Shown: in pieces, positions 54,669-63,629 of the stretch
Layout of the letters: every line of letters begins with the position of its first letter
Position numbering within the stretch: position 1 is the first letter of the stretch
Assembly: GCA_937969495.1 (NCBI GenBank)
Contig: CALBVY010000045.1
Coordinates: forward strand, 1-64,000
Direction of reading: 5' to 3'
DNA: 64,000 nt
Source of the DNA: an uncultured Verrucomicrobiales bacterium
GTDB taxonomy: Bacteria > Verrucomicrobiota > Verrucomicrobiia > Verrucomicrobiales > Akkermansiaceae
Made by a program: the position numbers and the translations under genes
The notes under the pieces: generated by a model
What the model saw: the letters and a program-made list of their open reading frames with translations, nothing else
Told to the model about the DNA's origin: nothing
Database searches by the model: none

Positions 54669-54974
54669 TTATGGGGAACAAAAGACGGATCGCTTTTTGG
54701 GAAGCCGACACCGAGCGAGCGGCTCGAAGTTTTTTCAGCTTTGCCAAAAGGAGAAAAGTATCAAGTTGTTCTGAAAGATGCCGAGCATCATGCCTTTGCA
54801 GATCAAAGACTAGGTAGGGGGAAGGTGAACCCTAATCATCACCGTGTGATCAAAGCGCTGAGTAGTGCATTCTGGGATAGTTCATTGAAAAAAAATGAGG
54901 CAGCAAAAGAATGGCTGCTAGGTAAAAAGCCAAAATTACTTATGCAGGATGGTGATCTCTGGCAGTTGAAGTGA
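54669..54974 (+). pseudogene. Truncated alpha/beta hydrolase, C-terminal remnant
   Basis: Reading from 54669 in one frame gives about 100 residues with no internal stop: 'LWGTKDGSLFGKPTPSERL', 'YQVVLKDAEHHAFADQR', 'NPNHHRVIKALSSAFWD' and 'MQDGDLWQLK'. This matches the C-terminal third of predicted acetylhydrolase-like alpha/beta hydrolases, with the catalytic His region 'DAEHHAF' and the Asp region near 'GTKD'. Two TGA codons precede it and rtcR ends 17 bp upstream, so the front two thirds are missing. The track's 77-codon ORF at 54741 is an internal start in this remnant. The family call is from memory. Confidence 0.7.
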
Positions 54975-54996
54975 TTACAGTTAACGCTTATTGTGT

Positions 54997-55524
54997 TTAA
55001 TAAGAGATCACAGCATTTACTGGTGTATCTCCTAGTAAGTCTCGCCCTTTGAGATCTGTCAGTTCAATAAGAAAAGAGGCGGCTACAAGGTGAGCATCGA
55101 GTTCTTTAATTAGCTTAATGGCTGCGGCGGCTGTTCCTCCGGTAGCTAAGAGATCATCGATTAGTAAGACGTTTTCACCGGGAAGGATGGCATCTTTATG
55201 GATTTCTACCACGTTTTCTCCATATTCTAGTGAATAGGCGATGCTGTGAGTTTGCCACGGAAGTTTTCCCTTTTTCCTCACGGGGATAAAGCCTGCGTTT
55301 AGATTGAGAGCTACAGGAGTGGCGAAGATAAACCCACGGGCATCGATACCGACGACTTTATCGATTTTATTTTCTCCTGCAGTGGCAATGAGCTCATCGA
55401 TCGAGTGTTGTAGCAGGATGGGGTCTGAGAGGATAGGGGAAATGTCTTTAAAGAGGATACCTGGCTTGGGGAAATCTACGACGTCACGGATATGATTGCG
55501 GAGGAGTTGAGAAATATTTTCCAT
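54997..55524 (-). CDS. apt: Adenine phosphoribosyltransferase
   Basis: The 175-residue enzyme salvages adenine to AMP with PRPP. The PRPP loop 'NVLLIDDLLATGGTAAAAI' is clear, with 'FPKPGILFKDISPILSDP' at the N-terminus and 'VGIDARGFIFATPVALNL' in the middle. The length is standard. Confidence 0.96.
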   Translation of the reverse strand: MENISQLLRNHIRDVVDFPKPGILFKDISPILSDPILLQHSIDELIATAGENKIDKVVGIDARGFIFATPVALNLNAGFIPVRKKGKLPWQTHSIAYSLEYGENVVEIHKDAILPGENVLLIDDLLATGGTAAAAIKLIKELDAHLVAASFLIELTDLKGRDLLGDTPVNAVISY

Positions 55525-55629
55525 GGCTGCTTTTAGCTGGTGAATGCTGGAGATAAAATCACAAAAGTCATTTACACGATGTTTACAGACAAAATACTCT
55601 CTGAATGCTAGCTTCAGCTCGGATTACTG

Positions 55630-56325
55630 ATGAAAGAGCAACCTGTTATACTCGTGGTAGAAGATGATGCAGCTGTGCGCCAAGGTATCGTGGATGCCTT
55701 AGGCTTTGCTGGATATGAGGTGATCTCGGCGTCTGATGGACGCGAGGGGATGGAAAAGGCCTTACGAGCATCGTATCAGCTGATGTTATTAGATCTTGTT
55801 ATGCCGTATCACAGCGGTTTCGAAGTTCTAGAGGCGTTAAGAAAAGAACGCCCTGGCCAACCTGTGATTATTCTTTCTGCACGTGGTGAAGAGGCGGATC
55901 GCGTAAAAGGCCTAACCATGGGTGCGGATGATTATGTGGTGAAGCCATTTAGCGTTAGGGAGCTTCTCGCTAGAGTGGATGCTGTGCTCCGCCGTAGTTC
56001 TGAGCGTTCTGTGGGTGCGGAGATCTATCAATTTCAAGGAGGTAAGATCGATTTTTCCCGTAGAGAGGTAGCCCTTGAAAATGGGCAACGCCATGAACTT
56101 TCTGAGCGGGAGTGTGAGCTTATGCAATATCTGGCATCTAACTCTGGACGGGCGATTGCACGTGAGGAGCTACTGCGTCATGTGTGGCGGATAGATCCTA
56201 AGAATATTGAGACGCGTACGATCGATATGCACGTCGCCCATTTACGAGAAAAGCTCGGAGACTGTGGGAATGATGTGGTGATTACGGTTCGAGGCAAAGG
56301 TTATCGAGTAGGAGGAATGTTATGA
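55630..56325 (+). CDS. OmpR-family response regulator
   Basis: The 231-residue protein has a receiver domain with acidic pair 'VVEDDAAVRQG', phosphoacceptor Asp 55 in 'LMLLDLVMPYHSG' and 'ILSARGEEADRVKGLTMGADDYVVKPF' with the conserved Lys. A winged-helix DNA-binding domain follows ('ELSERECELMQYLASNSGRAIAREELLRHVW', 'TVRGKGYRVGG'). It overlaps the kinase gene by 4 bp (ATGA), so the two are a pair. Confidence 0.95.
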   Translation: MKEQPVILVVEDDAAVRQGIVDALGFAGYEVISASDGREGMEKALRASYQLMLLDLVMPYHSGFEVLEALRKERPGQPVIILSARGEEADRVKGLTMGADDYVVKPFSVRELLARVDAVLRRSSERSVGAEIYQFQGGKIDFSRREVALENGQRHELSERECELMQYLASNSGRAIAREELLRHVWRIDPKNIETRTIDMHVAHLREKLGDCGNDVVITVRGKGYRVGGML

Positions 56326-58298
56326 ATAAGCCGTGGATCATTTGGAGTCTATCAGTGTTCTGTGCCGTTCTGGTATTTGGTGCTATGGGAGTGATTACCC
56401 AGCACACTTTGGGATTAGAAAAAGATCGGGCGCAGGCAGAGGCGCGTGCTGAACTGGAAGAGCGTATTAGGCTCTCACTTTGGAGAATGGACACTGCGGC
56501 GGCAGGTGTTCTAGCTGAGGAAAACAACCGACCAGCTTGGCATTTCAGAGACGTTAGGTTTACAAAACGAGATCACCTAACACCTTTAAATCTCAATGTG
56601 CCAGAAAAAATCAAACTTCACTTTGAGGTGAAGGGTAACAGTCTGAGTACACCGCAGGTGAATCGTTGGAGTGAGGCTGCCGGTGATGGCTTTCTTAATC
56701 CAAGTCAGATCGAACGTGGCTCGGAGTTATCGCGGAAAAAAGAGGAAGATTGGGGGTATTTTCAAAACCTTCTTCTTAATGATCAGGATTACAGTGGCTG
56801 GCAATCTAAGGGGAATATGCAAAATGATCGTGCAGGGGCTAATTTAGATCTACTCCGTGAGATAGTTAGTCGAGATGAGGTAGAAATGATGCTTCCGCCC
56901 AGAGATAAAAATGCGGTGAAGCAGGCAGTGCAGCAGCGAACAGCTAATCCGAACAGGGATGTTAGGTCTCAGTCAGATTATCAGGAAAATTACAGTGTGG
57001 CCGAAAAAAATAAACGCCAGGAAATTGTCCAGAAATCAGTCAACAATAGTAGTGTTAATAAAAAGTGGGCAATGCCGGAGATGAAAAAGCCGGCAGTCAA
57101 AAAAGCGGTAGACGCCAAGGAGTCTGGAGTAAGTGAGCCAAGCCTTACGGTGAATGATAGCGGATCTGTTGAATCCAAATTTCCTACTGACAGTGAATCT
57201 CTCGTAAGCGGCTATCTGTCTCGGTTACGCCCTGTTTGGTTAGGTGGAGATCTTATTTTGGTCAGGGGTCTGCAAGATTCTCGGGGGAAGAAGTTACAGG
57301 GCGTCTGGTTGGATACTGAAAAACTGAAGGTTTCTTTGTTAGGTGATATTGTTGATCTTTTACCGAATGCGCGTCTGGAACCAGCGACTCAAAGTTTGCC
57401 GATCATTTTAGAAGGGCAGGTAGATCCTAATGCCAGTGATCCTATGGTGCTAGCGGCTTTACCTTGGCGGCTTATTCCTGGTGAGGTAGCCACGGTGGAG
57501 CCAGTGGGATGGACCCCGATGCGTAAAACACTTGGCTTAGCCTGGATGGGGGTTTTGTTAGCCGCATTAGCAGCGGGTATACTTCTGCGTGGAGTGGTAA
57601 AGCTCAGTGAGCGGAGGGCTGCATTTGTCTCCTCCGTGACGCACGAGCTGCGTACGCCATTGACTACGTTTGGTCTTTATTCAGATATGCTGGCAGAGGG
57701 GATGGTGAAGGATGAGGAGAAACAAAAAGACTACTTACAGACTCTGCGTAAGGAATCTACACGGCTAACGCACCTAGTGGAGAATGTGCTGGCATATTCA
57801 AGGATTGAACGCGGTAGCGCTCGTGCTCGCGTGGAGAAAGTCAAGATCGGGGCGATGATTGATCGCATCGATGACCGACTAAGATCACGGGCGGAGGAGG
57901 CTGGTATGGAGCTAAATTGTCGCGTTCTTCCAGAAGTGGCTGATCGAGAAATCCATGTGGATACTACGGCGGTGGAGCAAATTCTCTTTAATCTCGTAGA
58001 TAACGCTAGCAAGTATGCCAGTGGTAAAAATGATGGTAAAGTGATAGAGCTCCGCGTATTGGAGAAGTTCAAGGGGATTGCATTTCATGTCTGTGATCAG
58101 GGGCCAGGTATTGCTAAGTCTGAGCATCGTAAGCTTTTTCGAGCTTTTCATAAATCGGCACAGGAAGCGGCTCATAGTAAGCCTGGTGTAGGGCTTGGCT
58201 TAGCGCTCTGCCGTCGGCTTGCGCGTGCATTGGGCGGAGATTTACGGATTCTTAAGCAGAAGAAAGGTTCGTGTTTTGAGTTTTCATTACGATTCTAA
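56322..58298 (+). CDS. Sensor histidine kinase with an unusual low-complexity extracytoplasmic region
   Basis: The 658-residue protein has a first membrane helix ('SLSVFCAVLVFGAMGVI'), then about 380 residues outside the membrane and a second helix ('LGLAWMGVLLAALAAGILL'). The HisKA box has His 441 ('VTHELRTPLTTFGLYSDML'), and the ATPase domain has 'LVDNASKYA', 'CDQGPGIA' and 'PGVGLGLALCRRLA'. Residues of roughly 185-280 in the sensor part are rich in Lys, Asn, Gln and Ser with no recognisable fold. The stimulus is unknown. Confidence 0.93.
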   Translation: MNKPWIIWSLSVFCAVLVFGAMGVITQHTLGLEKDRAQAEARAELEERIRLSLWRMDTAAAGVLAEENNRPAWHFRDVRFTKRDHLTPLNLNVPEKIKLHFEVKGNSLSTPQVNRWSEAAGDGFLNPSQIERGSELSRKKEEDWGYFQNLLLNDQDYSGWQSKGNMQNDRAGANLDLLREIVSRDEVEMMLPPRDKNAVKQAVQQRTANPNRDVRSQSDYQENYSVAEKNKRQEIVQKSVNNSSVNKKWAMPEMKKPAVKKAVDAKESGVSEPSLTVNDSGSVESKFPTDSESLVSGYLSRLRPVWLGGDLILVRGLQDSRGKKLQGVWLDTEKLKVSLLGDIVDLLPNARLEPATQSLPIILEGQVDPNASDPMVLAALPWRLIPGEVATVEPVGWTPMRKTLGLAWMGVLLAALAAGILLRGVVKLSERRAAFVSSVTHELRTPLTTFGLYSDMLAEGMVKDEEKQKDYLQTLRKESTRLTHLVENVLAYSRIERGSARARVEKVKIGAMIDRIDDRLRSRAEEAGMELNCRVLPEVADREIHVDTTAVEQILFNLVDNASKYASGKNDGKVIELRVLEKFKGIAFHVCDQGPGIAKSEHRKLFRAFHKSAQEAAHSKPGVGLGLALCRRLARALGGDLRILKQKKGSCFEFSLRF

Positions 58299-58346
58299 TT
58301 CCAATGATGTCTTGATTGTTAGGTCTGAGCTAAGCAGTTTCACAGC

Positions 58347-59933
58347 GTGTCTAGTAACGGATGGATCAGTGATGTGGTGGGTGCCTGTATAGCAGCTGGT
58401 ATTCAGGAGTATGTGGTGTGTGCTGGGGCCAGAAATTTGGACTTAGTGGTGGCCTTAGCTGATTATGCAGAGAGCGAGGATGCTGGAGAGATCCGTGTGT
58501 TTTCCCACTTTGATGAACGTGCGGCTGGATTTTTTGCCCTTGGTCGTTGTATGGATAGTGGAGTTCCTTGTGCAGTGGTTACCACCTCTGGTACGGCAGT
58601 GGCAGAGCTTTTACCTGCCGTGATTGAGGCGTATTACCAGCAGCGACCATTGATCGTTATCTCGGCGGATCGGCCGGTGCGATTTCGCGGTAGTGGAGCA
58701 CCTCAGGCGATCGAACATGTGGGTATTTTTTCTAACTATGTGCAAGGGTGTGAAGATCTTGAGTGGGCAGACACCCTAAAGCTCTTCGAGGGCTGGAGTG
58801 GGAAGTTGCCATGGCATTTAAATCTATGTTTAGAGGAAAAAGAGAACGCTGCGCAACTTTCAAAAGTTAGACTAGCTGAGCCGGTGATGGACTCTGAAAA
58901 TATTGATGTGCGTCCTGTGTTAGAATGTATCCAGAATGCTTGGCGTGGCATGGTAGTTATGTTAGGTGGATTAGAACCAGAGGATCGAGAAGAGGTTTGG
59001 CATTTTCTCCGTGATCTTGGTGCGCCTGTATTACCTGATAGCACTAGTGGTCTTCGTGAGACTTTGGGTAGGCTGGCGTTGATGGATGGAGATCGTCTAC
59101 TACGTCAAGAGCCGCCAGCTTATATTCTTCGCATTGGTGAAATTCCTGTAGGCCGATACTGGCGTGATTTAGAAGATTTCCCTGAAGTAAACGTCGTGTC
59201 AATGAGCCGAACTGGTTATTCTGGTCTCGCTCGTGAGAGCTCCGTGGTTAAGGGGGATATTTCGCGTAGCGTGAAAGCGCTTGGTGAGATTAGCTCTGTG
59301 GGAGACTCCATGGATCACCTCAAGCTGGCTAACAAGAGGCGAGGGAAAATTAACGATCTGCTAGACTCTTTCCCCGAGAGTGAGCCTGGGATGATTCATA
59401 CGCTCTCTGTGATGGCGACGGTGGGTGGCAGTTTGTATTTGGGGAATAGTTTACCCATCCGGGAGTGGAATGACTTTGCGCAGCGTGATGCTCCTTATGA
59501 GATTGTAAGAGCTAATCGAGGTGCTAACGGGATTGATGGCCAGCTAGCCACTTGGCTGGGAGCGACGGTGGACGAGGAAGATGCTTGGGGGGTCTTTGGT
59601 GACCTTACGGCACTCTATGATCTTGCGGCTCCCTCTTTGTTAGGTCAAGTGCAGGGTAAGGGGCGTATGCTGGTGATTATCAATAACGGAGGTGGAAAAA
59701 TTTTTGATCGTTTACCTGTAGTGCAGCAGCTTGATGAAGGTGTCACGGAGATGGTAACCAATGAACATCAGCATGGCTTTCAAGCATGGGCACAGATGTG
59801 GGGAATGGATTATGTCTGTGTAAAAGGTATTGAAGATTTTGATTTTGAGCCTGGAGAAAAGGCAATGGTAATCGAAGTTGTACCGAGTTCAGAGCAGACC
59901 GAGAAGTTTTGGGAGAAGTTTGATGCCATGTGA
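58347..59933 (+). CDS. menD: MenD, SEPHCHC synthase (menaquinone biosynthesis)
   Basis: The 528-residue thiamine-diphosphate enzyme starts at a GTG. It couples 2-oxoglutarate to isochorismate. Visible are 'GAGNLD'-like 'CAGARNLDLVVALADY', 'HFDERAAGFFALG', 'VTTSGTAVAELLPAVIEAYYQQRPLIVISADRP' and the ThDP motif ending 'VIINNGGGKIFDRLP'. The organism thus probably makes menaquinone by the classical route. No other men genes are in view. Confidence 0.94.
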   Translation: MSSNGWISDVVGACIAAGIQEYVVCAGARNLDLVVALADYAESEDAGEIRVFSHFDERAAGFFALGRCMDSGVPCAVVTTSGTAVAELLPAVIEAYYQQRPLIVISADRPVRFRGSGAPQAIEHVGIFSNYVQGCEDLEWADTLKLFEGWSGKLPWHLNLCLEEKENAAQLSKVRLAEPVMDSENIDVRPVLECIQNAWRGMVVMLGGLEPEDREEVWHFLRDLGAPVLPDSTSGLRETLGRLALMDGDRLLRQEPPAYILRIGEIPVGRYWRDLEDFPEVNVVSMSRTGYSGLARESSVVKGDISRSVKALGEISSVGDSMDHLKLANKRRGKINDLLDSFPESEPGMIHTLSVMATVGGSLYLGNSLPIREWNDFAQRDAPYEIVRANRGANGIDGQLATWLGATVDEEDAWGVFGDLTALYDLAAPSLLGQVQGKGRMLVIINNGGGKIFDRLPVVQQLDEGVTEMVTNEHQHGFQAWAQMWGMDYVCVKGIEDFDFEPGEKAMVIEVVPSSEQTEKFWEKFDAM

Positions 59934-59972
59934 TTCATGGACATACATTGAGACTAAAGCCAAAGTATGATC

Positions 59973-60812
59973 TTAGTTGAGCTCAATGTTGTCGATTAGC
60001 CTTACATTTCCGTAGAAAACTGCTGTGGCAAGAAGCGCGGGACGTGAAATCTTTGTGATAGGTTGCAGAGTTTCTGAATCCAGGAGTTCTAGATAATCGA
60101 TCTGAGCACTTTCATCTGAACGATCGATGATTTCACGTGCGCTGGATATTAATTTTTCAACGGTCAGTTCACCATTGGAGCATAATTTTCGTGCTGCCAA
60201 GAGGGCACGGCGGATACGTGGTGCATCCGCGTGCTGTGCTTTGGTTAATCGGGTATTCCGTGATGACAGTGCTAGACCACTTGGCTCGCGGACAGTTTCG
60301 ACACCTTCGATTTGCACAGCGAGATTGAGATCTCTGACCATTCTTCGGATGATTGCCAGCTGCTGAAAGTCTTTTTTGCCGAATACACCAATATCTGCAC
60401 GAGTGATATTAAAGAGCTTAAGCACCACTGTGCAAACCCCTTCAAAATGCCCTGGACGCGTGGCACCGCAGAGCCTATTTGAGAGTGAACCTTCGATGAT
60501 ATTCACCGAATGATCTGAATAATAGATAGCATCTGGGGCTGGGGTAAAAACAACATCAGCACCTTGTTCTCGGCATAGCTCTAGATCTTTTTCTAGAGTG
60601 CGGGGATATTTTTCAAGATCACTAGGGTTATTAAATTGAGTGGGGTTTACAAAGATAGTAACGATAACCTCACCTTTTTTTCCGGCTAATGCGCGTGCGC
60701 GGTGGATGAGTTCTAAGTGTCCCTTGTGTAAGGCTCCCATGGTGGGAACGATGATCCGTGGTGCGGTGGTTGTTTTTTTGCAGAAATCGATAGGTTGAGA
60801 AATAACTTTCAT
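59973..60812 (-). CDS. panC: Pantothenate synthetase
   Basis: The 279-residue ligase joins pantoate and beta-alanine with ATP. The nucleotide-binding 'PTMGALHKGHLELIHRAR' contains HxGH. 'VFVNPTQFNNPSDLEKYPRT', 'GVFGKKDFQQLAIIRRMV' and 'PSGLALSSRN' are all diagnostic. It converges on menD with a 39-bp gap. Confidence 0.96.
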   Translation of the reverse strand: MKVISQPIDFCKKTTTAPRIIVPTMGALHKGHLELIHRARALAGKKGEVIVTIFVNPTQFNNPSDLEKYPRTLEKDLELCREQGADVVFTPAPDAIYYSDHSVNIIEGSLSNRLCGATRPGHFEGVCTVVLKLFNITRADIGVFGKKDFQQLAIIRRMVRDLNLAVQIEGVETVREPSGLALSSRNTRLTKAQHADAPRIRRALLAARKLCSNGELTVEKLISSAREIIDRSDESAQIDYLELLDSETLQPITKISRPALLATAVFYGNVRLIDNIELN

Positions 60813-60955
60813 GCTGAGGTGAGGGGATTGGGTGATTCACATGGATAGGAGTTGACGTCACACCCGGTTTTGTGCAGCTTTACGCCGTTCAGCATCTGCG
60901 CGCTTTGCGTTGTGACGTGCTTTAATTATCATCTGAATTATTAAACTATTCCATC

Positions 60956-61570
60956 ATGAAAAAATACCTTAAATTTTCCGCCATGTTTTGTGCGTTGGCT
61001 ATCGTTACTGTCATAGGCGCAGGCAATGCCCAAGCTCAGAAACTTAAAATCGCTACTGTGGATATACAGAAGTTGTTTGATGGTTATTACCGCACAGCAG
61101 AGCAGAATCAGAAGTTTAGTGAAGAGTTTGCCAGGATTCAGAAAGAGGGGAATGAGCGTCTTACAGGTATTCGTGCTCTGGAAGAAACCCTTGTGAAGCT
61201 TAAGAAAAAGATAGAAGATCCTACGCTTTCAGAGAATGTTAGAAAAGATGCTGAAATTGAGTTTAGAAAAAAATTCGATGATGTAAAATCAATGAGAACT
61301 GAGCGAGGTGAGTTTCTTGGCCGCCGTGATCGTGCTTTGAAGGTAAGAAAGCAAGCTAGTCTAAAGGCAACTCTGGAAGAAATCCGGAAGCACATCATTG
61401 ATTACTCGAAAAGTGAGGACGTAGACTTTGTGTTTGATAAATCAGCAGTTAATTTAGGCACGTTACTTTACAGCAAGGATTCCACTGATATTACCCCGGT
61501 GATTTTGAAGATGATCAATAAAGATGCACCTGCTGCGCCTACTGAGCCAGCTGCGCCTGCCGGGCAGTAG
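60956..61570 (+). CDS. OmpH/Skp-family periplasmic protein (copy 2)
   Basis: The 204-residue protein has a signal peptide ending near 'GNAQAQ', then 'KLKIATVDIQKLFDGYYRTAEQ', a charged coiled coil and a C-terminal strand with 'DVDFVFDKSAVNLGTLLYS'. An Ala/Pro-rich tail ('DAPAAPTEPAAPAGQ') follows. It is a paralog of the genes at 30306 and 61744 and ends before its own terminator. The 143-bp region before it carries an 8-bp dyad (ACGTCACA and TGTGACGT, 48 bp apart) of unknown meaning. Confidence 0.85.
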   Translation: MKKYLKFSAMFCALAIVTVIGAGNAQAQKLKIATVDIQKLFDGYYRTAEQNQKFSEEFARIQKEGNERLTGIRALEETLVKLKKKIEDPTLSENVRKDAEIEFRKKFDDVKSMRTERGEFLGRRDRALKVRKQASLKATLEEIRKHIIDYSKSEDVDFVFDKSAVNLGTLLYSKDSTDITPVILKMINKDAPAAPTEPAAPAGQ

Positions 61571-61602
61571 TGTGAACTTCGCCGTATTGTTAAAATTTCA
61601 CC

Positions 61603-61638
61603 ATACCCTTTCCCTGGCTTGGGAGAGGGTATTTTTTT
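61603..61638 (+). terminator. Rho-independent terminator between the tandem OmpH-like genes
   Basis: ATACCCTTTCCC pairs with GGGAGAGGGTAT, with one imperfect pair, around a 6-base loop. Seven or more T follow. The next OmpH-like gene must therefore have its own promoter in the following 100 bp. Confidence 0.8.
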
Positions 61639-61743
61639 ATCATCGCCTAGCTTATACGCAGGAGATGCTATTGACGCGAAGGCCGAAAGTATGCACTTTG
61701 AGGGTAAACCAAGATGGTTTTTCGAAGCATTTGATCAGTCAAG

Positions 61744-62343
61744 ATGAACAACGATAGAAAATGGCCCATGATTTTGATTTTGCTGCTTTTAGCTAGTGGT
61801 ATATCTCTGGCGGAAAAGCCAGTAATAGCCACTGTCGATATGCAGAAGCTCTTGAAGGAACACCACCTTACTCTAGCAGCACAAAAGCGTTTTAGTGCCG
61901 ATTATGCCCGTATTCAGAAAAGTATAGATGAGAAATCTGATGAGGTAAAGAAGATGAGGGCTAAGCTGCAGAGTATTGCAGCAGAGATAAAAAAAGAAAA
62001 AATCAGTGAAAAAACTAAGCTGGCTAAGCAGCAAGAGGGGAAATTCATCGCTCAGGAGATAAAAATGACTCTCCGTTTGATAGATGATTTGACTCGTATA
62101 GAGCGGGCTAAAGTGGCTCAGAAAAAAAATACAAGCAAGCAAGCTATCATGGCAGAAATTAAAGAAACCGTGGTGAGCCTCGCTGAAAAAAAGGGCTATG
62201 ATTACGTCTTTGATCAATCAGGTCTCAATACAAACCAAGTAAGCTTTTTTCTTTATTTGAAAGATACCCCTGACATCACCACCTCTATGCTCAAAGAACT
62301 AAATAAGCCTGCACTTGGAGTATTCGAGGCAGACGCTGAGTAA
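61744..62343 (+). CDS. OmpH/Skp-family periplasmic protein (copy 3)
   Basis: The 199-residue protein has a signal peptide ('MILILLLLASGISLAEK'), 'PVIATVDMQKLLKEHHLTLAAQKRF', a very Lys-rich coiled coil and 'GYDYVFDQSGLNTNQVSFFLYLKDTPDITTSML'. It is closer to copy 2 than to copy 1. It ends 7 bp before rodA, so the two are probably co-transcribed, which ties this chaperone-like protein to envelope growth. Confidence 0.83.
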   Translation: MNNDRKWPMILILLLLASGISLAEKPVIATVDMQKLLKEHHLTLAAQKRFSADYARIQKSIDEKSDEVKKMRAKLQSIAAEIKKEKISEKTKLAKQQEGKFIAQEIKMTLRLIDDLTRIERAKVAQKKNTSKQAIMAEIKETVVSLAEKKGYDYVFDQSGLNTNQVSFFLYLKDTPDITTSMLKELNKPALGVFEADAE

Positions 62344-62350
62344 TTATGCC

Positions 62351-63532
62351 ATGACTCCGCTATTGCGAAAAATTCTTGGAATGAACTGGCTGCTGGTGTT
62401 AACCATGCTGGGTTTGTGTATTTTTGGAGTTTATGCTATTGAAAGTGCAGCGCGTCACTTACCTAATGGTGGTGGCTATTATGCTGAGCGACAGAAAATC
62501 TGGATCATAGGTGGTTGTGTGGTGTTTATGATCACTTCACTTATTGATTATCGTTGGATTCGTTGGCTAGGAATCCCTATGTATCTCGTAGGCCTTACTT
62601 TAATGGTGCTCGCTATGATCAAGGGCAGTGAGGTACATCAGTTGACCTTTGGAGGGTTGTCATTTCAGCCTACTCAGTTTGGTATTGCTGGTGGAATTGT
62701 GCTGATAAGTTCCTTGTTACAAGATTTACCTCGATTACATCCTTTTTTCAGACTGCCTTTTGTTAAAGTAGGTATTATCGCGATACTTGCCGGTCTTCCT
62801 TTTTTGATTGTTGTTAAAATGGGAGATATGGGATCGGCTATGGTCTGGCTCCCTGTGACGGCAGTGATCATGTTTGTTGCTGGGATTCCATACCGTTATT
62901 TGCTAACAATGATGATCATTGGTTTCGGTTGCATTGCTCTGGCTTATTACATCGTTTTACCAAAAGCCTCTGAGCGTGGAGCGGGAAGGATAGAGCTCTA
63001 TCTTGCTATGATGAATGGTCGTGACGTCGATATCAATGGTGACGCTTACGCTCCTCACTGGGTTTCTACCGCAATCGGAAAAGCTGGCTGGAAAGGAGAG
63101 GGCTGGAACGCTACCAAGGAAAACGGATCTTTACATGATAAGAAATACATACCATGGAAAACGGCGCACAATGATTTTATCTTTGCGGTGATTGGTGAAG
63201 AGCAGGGGTTTCGAGGTAGCATGATGCTACTAACAGCTTATTCGCTGCTTTTGATCCAATGTTTGTTTATTGCCTTCTACAGTAGAGATAGCTCTGGACG
63301 TATTATTGCTGCTGCAGTTGTGGCACTTTTATTTGCCCATATTTTTGAAAATATCGGCATGTGTGTATTACTGACCCCGATTACAGGTATTCCTCTGCCT
63401 TTGGTGAGTTATTCGGGAACTTTTGTGCTGATGTGTATGTTCCTGTTAGGTTTGGTGCAGAGTGTCTGGGTGCATAGAAACAAAAACTTGTCAGAAGATA
63501 AGGAAGAAACATCAGGACGTTTTCATTTCTAG
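62351..63532 (+). CDS. rodA: RodA/FtsW-family (SEDS) peptidoglycan polymerase
   Basis: The protein is 393 residues from the ATG at 62351. The track start at 62315 lies in the previous gene. It has about ten membrane helices ('LLVLTMLGLCIFGVYAIESAA', 'IIAILAGLPFLIVVKMGDMGSAMVWL') and the SEDS motifs 'TAHNDFIFAVIGEEQGFRGS' and 'ITGIPLPLVSYSGTFVL'. Members polymerise glycan strands with a partner penicillin-binding protein. I favour RodA over FtsW from 'KEDGSL'-like 'KENGSLHDKKYIPWKTAHNDFIF'. No pbp2 or mreBCD lies in the window. Confidence 0.92.
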   Translation: MTPLLRKILGMNWLLVLTMLGLCIFGVYAIESAARHLPNGGGYYAERQKIWIIGGCVVFMITSLIDYRWIRWLGIPMYLVGLTLMVLAMIKGSEVHQLTFGGLSFQPTQFGIAGGIVLISSLLQDLPRLHPFFRLPFVKVGIIAILAGLPFLIVVKMGDMGSAMVWLPVTAVIMFVAGIPYRYLLTMMIIGFGCIALAYYIVLPKASERGAGRIELYLAMMNGRDVDINGDAYAPHWVSTAIGKAGWKGEGWNATKENGSLHDKKYIPWKTAHNDFIFAVIGEEQGFRGSMMLLTAYSLLLIQCLFIAFYSRDSSGRIIAAAVVALLFAHIFENIGMCVLLTPITGIPLPLVSYSGTFVLMCMFLLGLVQSVWVHRNKNLSEDKEETSGRFHF

Positions 63533-63575
63533 CACTTTCAGATTTGTGGGGCATAAGGTTGTTATCCTCTGCTCC

Positions 63576-63629
63576 TTTAACCCAGAGTATGCATTGGATT
63601 TTGAAGGAAATACATAATCTTGGGTTAAA
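63576..63629. repeat. Dispersed palindromic repeat, short form (copy A)
   Basis: TTTAACCCA and TGGGTTAAA form the outer 9-bp inverted repeat, extended imperfectly inward (GAGTATGCATT against AATACATAATCT) around the loop GGATTTTGAAGG. The same halves occur at 50230 and, separated by a longer interior, at 32008-32194. It lies 44 bp after rodA and could also act as a terminator. The rest of the 242-bp gap holds nothing I recognise. Confidence 0.55.

Noticed and set aside
54741-54974. Independent 77-residue gene
   Set aside because: The same frame continues upstream to 54669 with hydrolase-like sequence, so it is a remnant and not a new small gene.
60855-60918. ACGTCACA and TGTGACGT dyad before the OmpH-like gene
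   Set aside because: The arms are 8 bp with a 48-bp spacer, too weak alone to call an operator or RNA structure.
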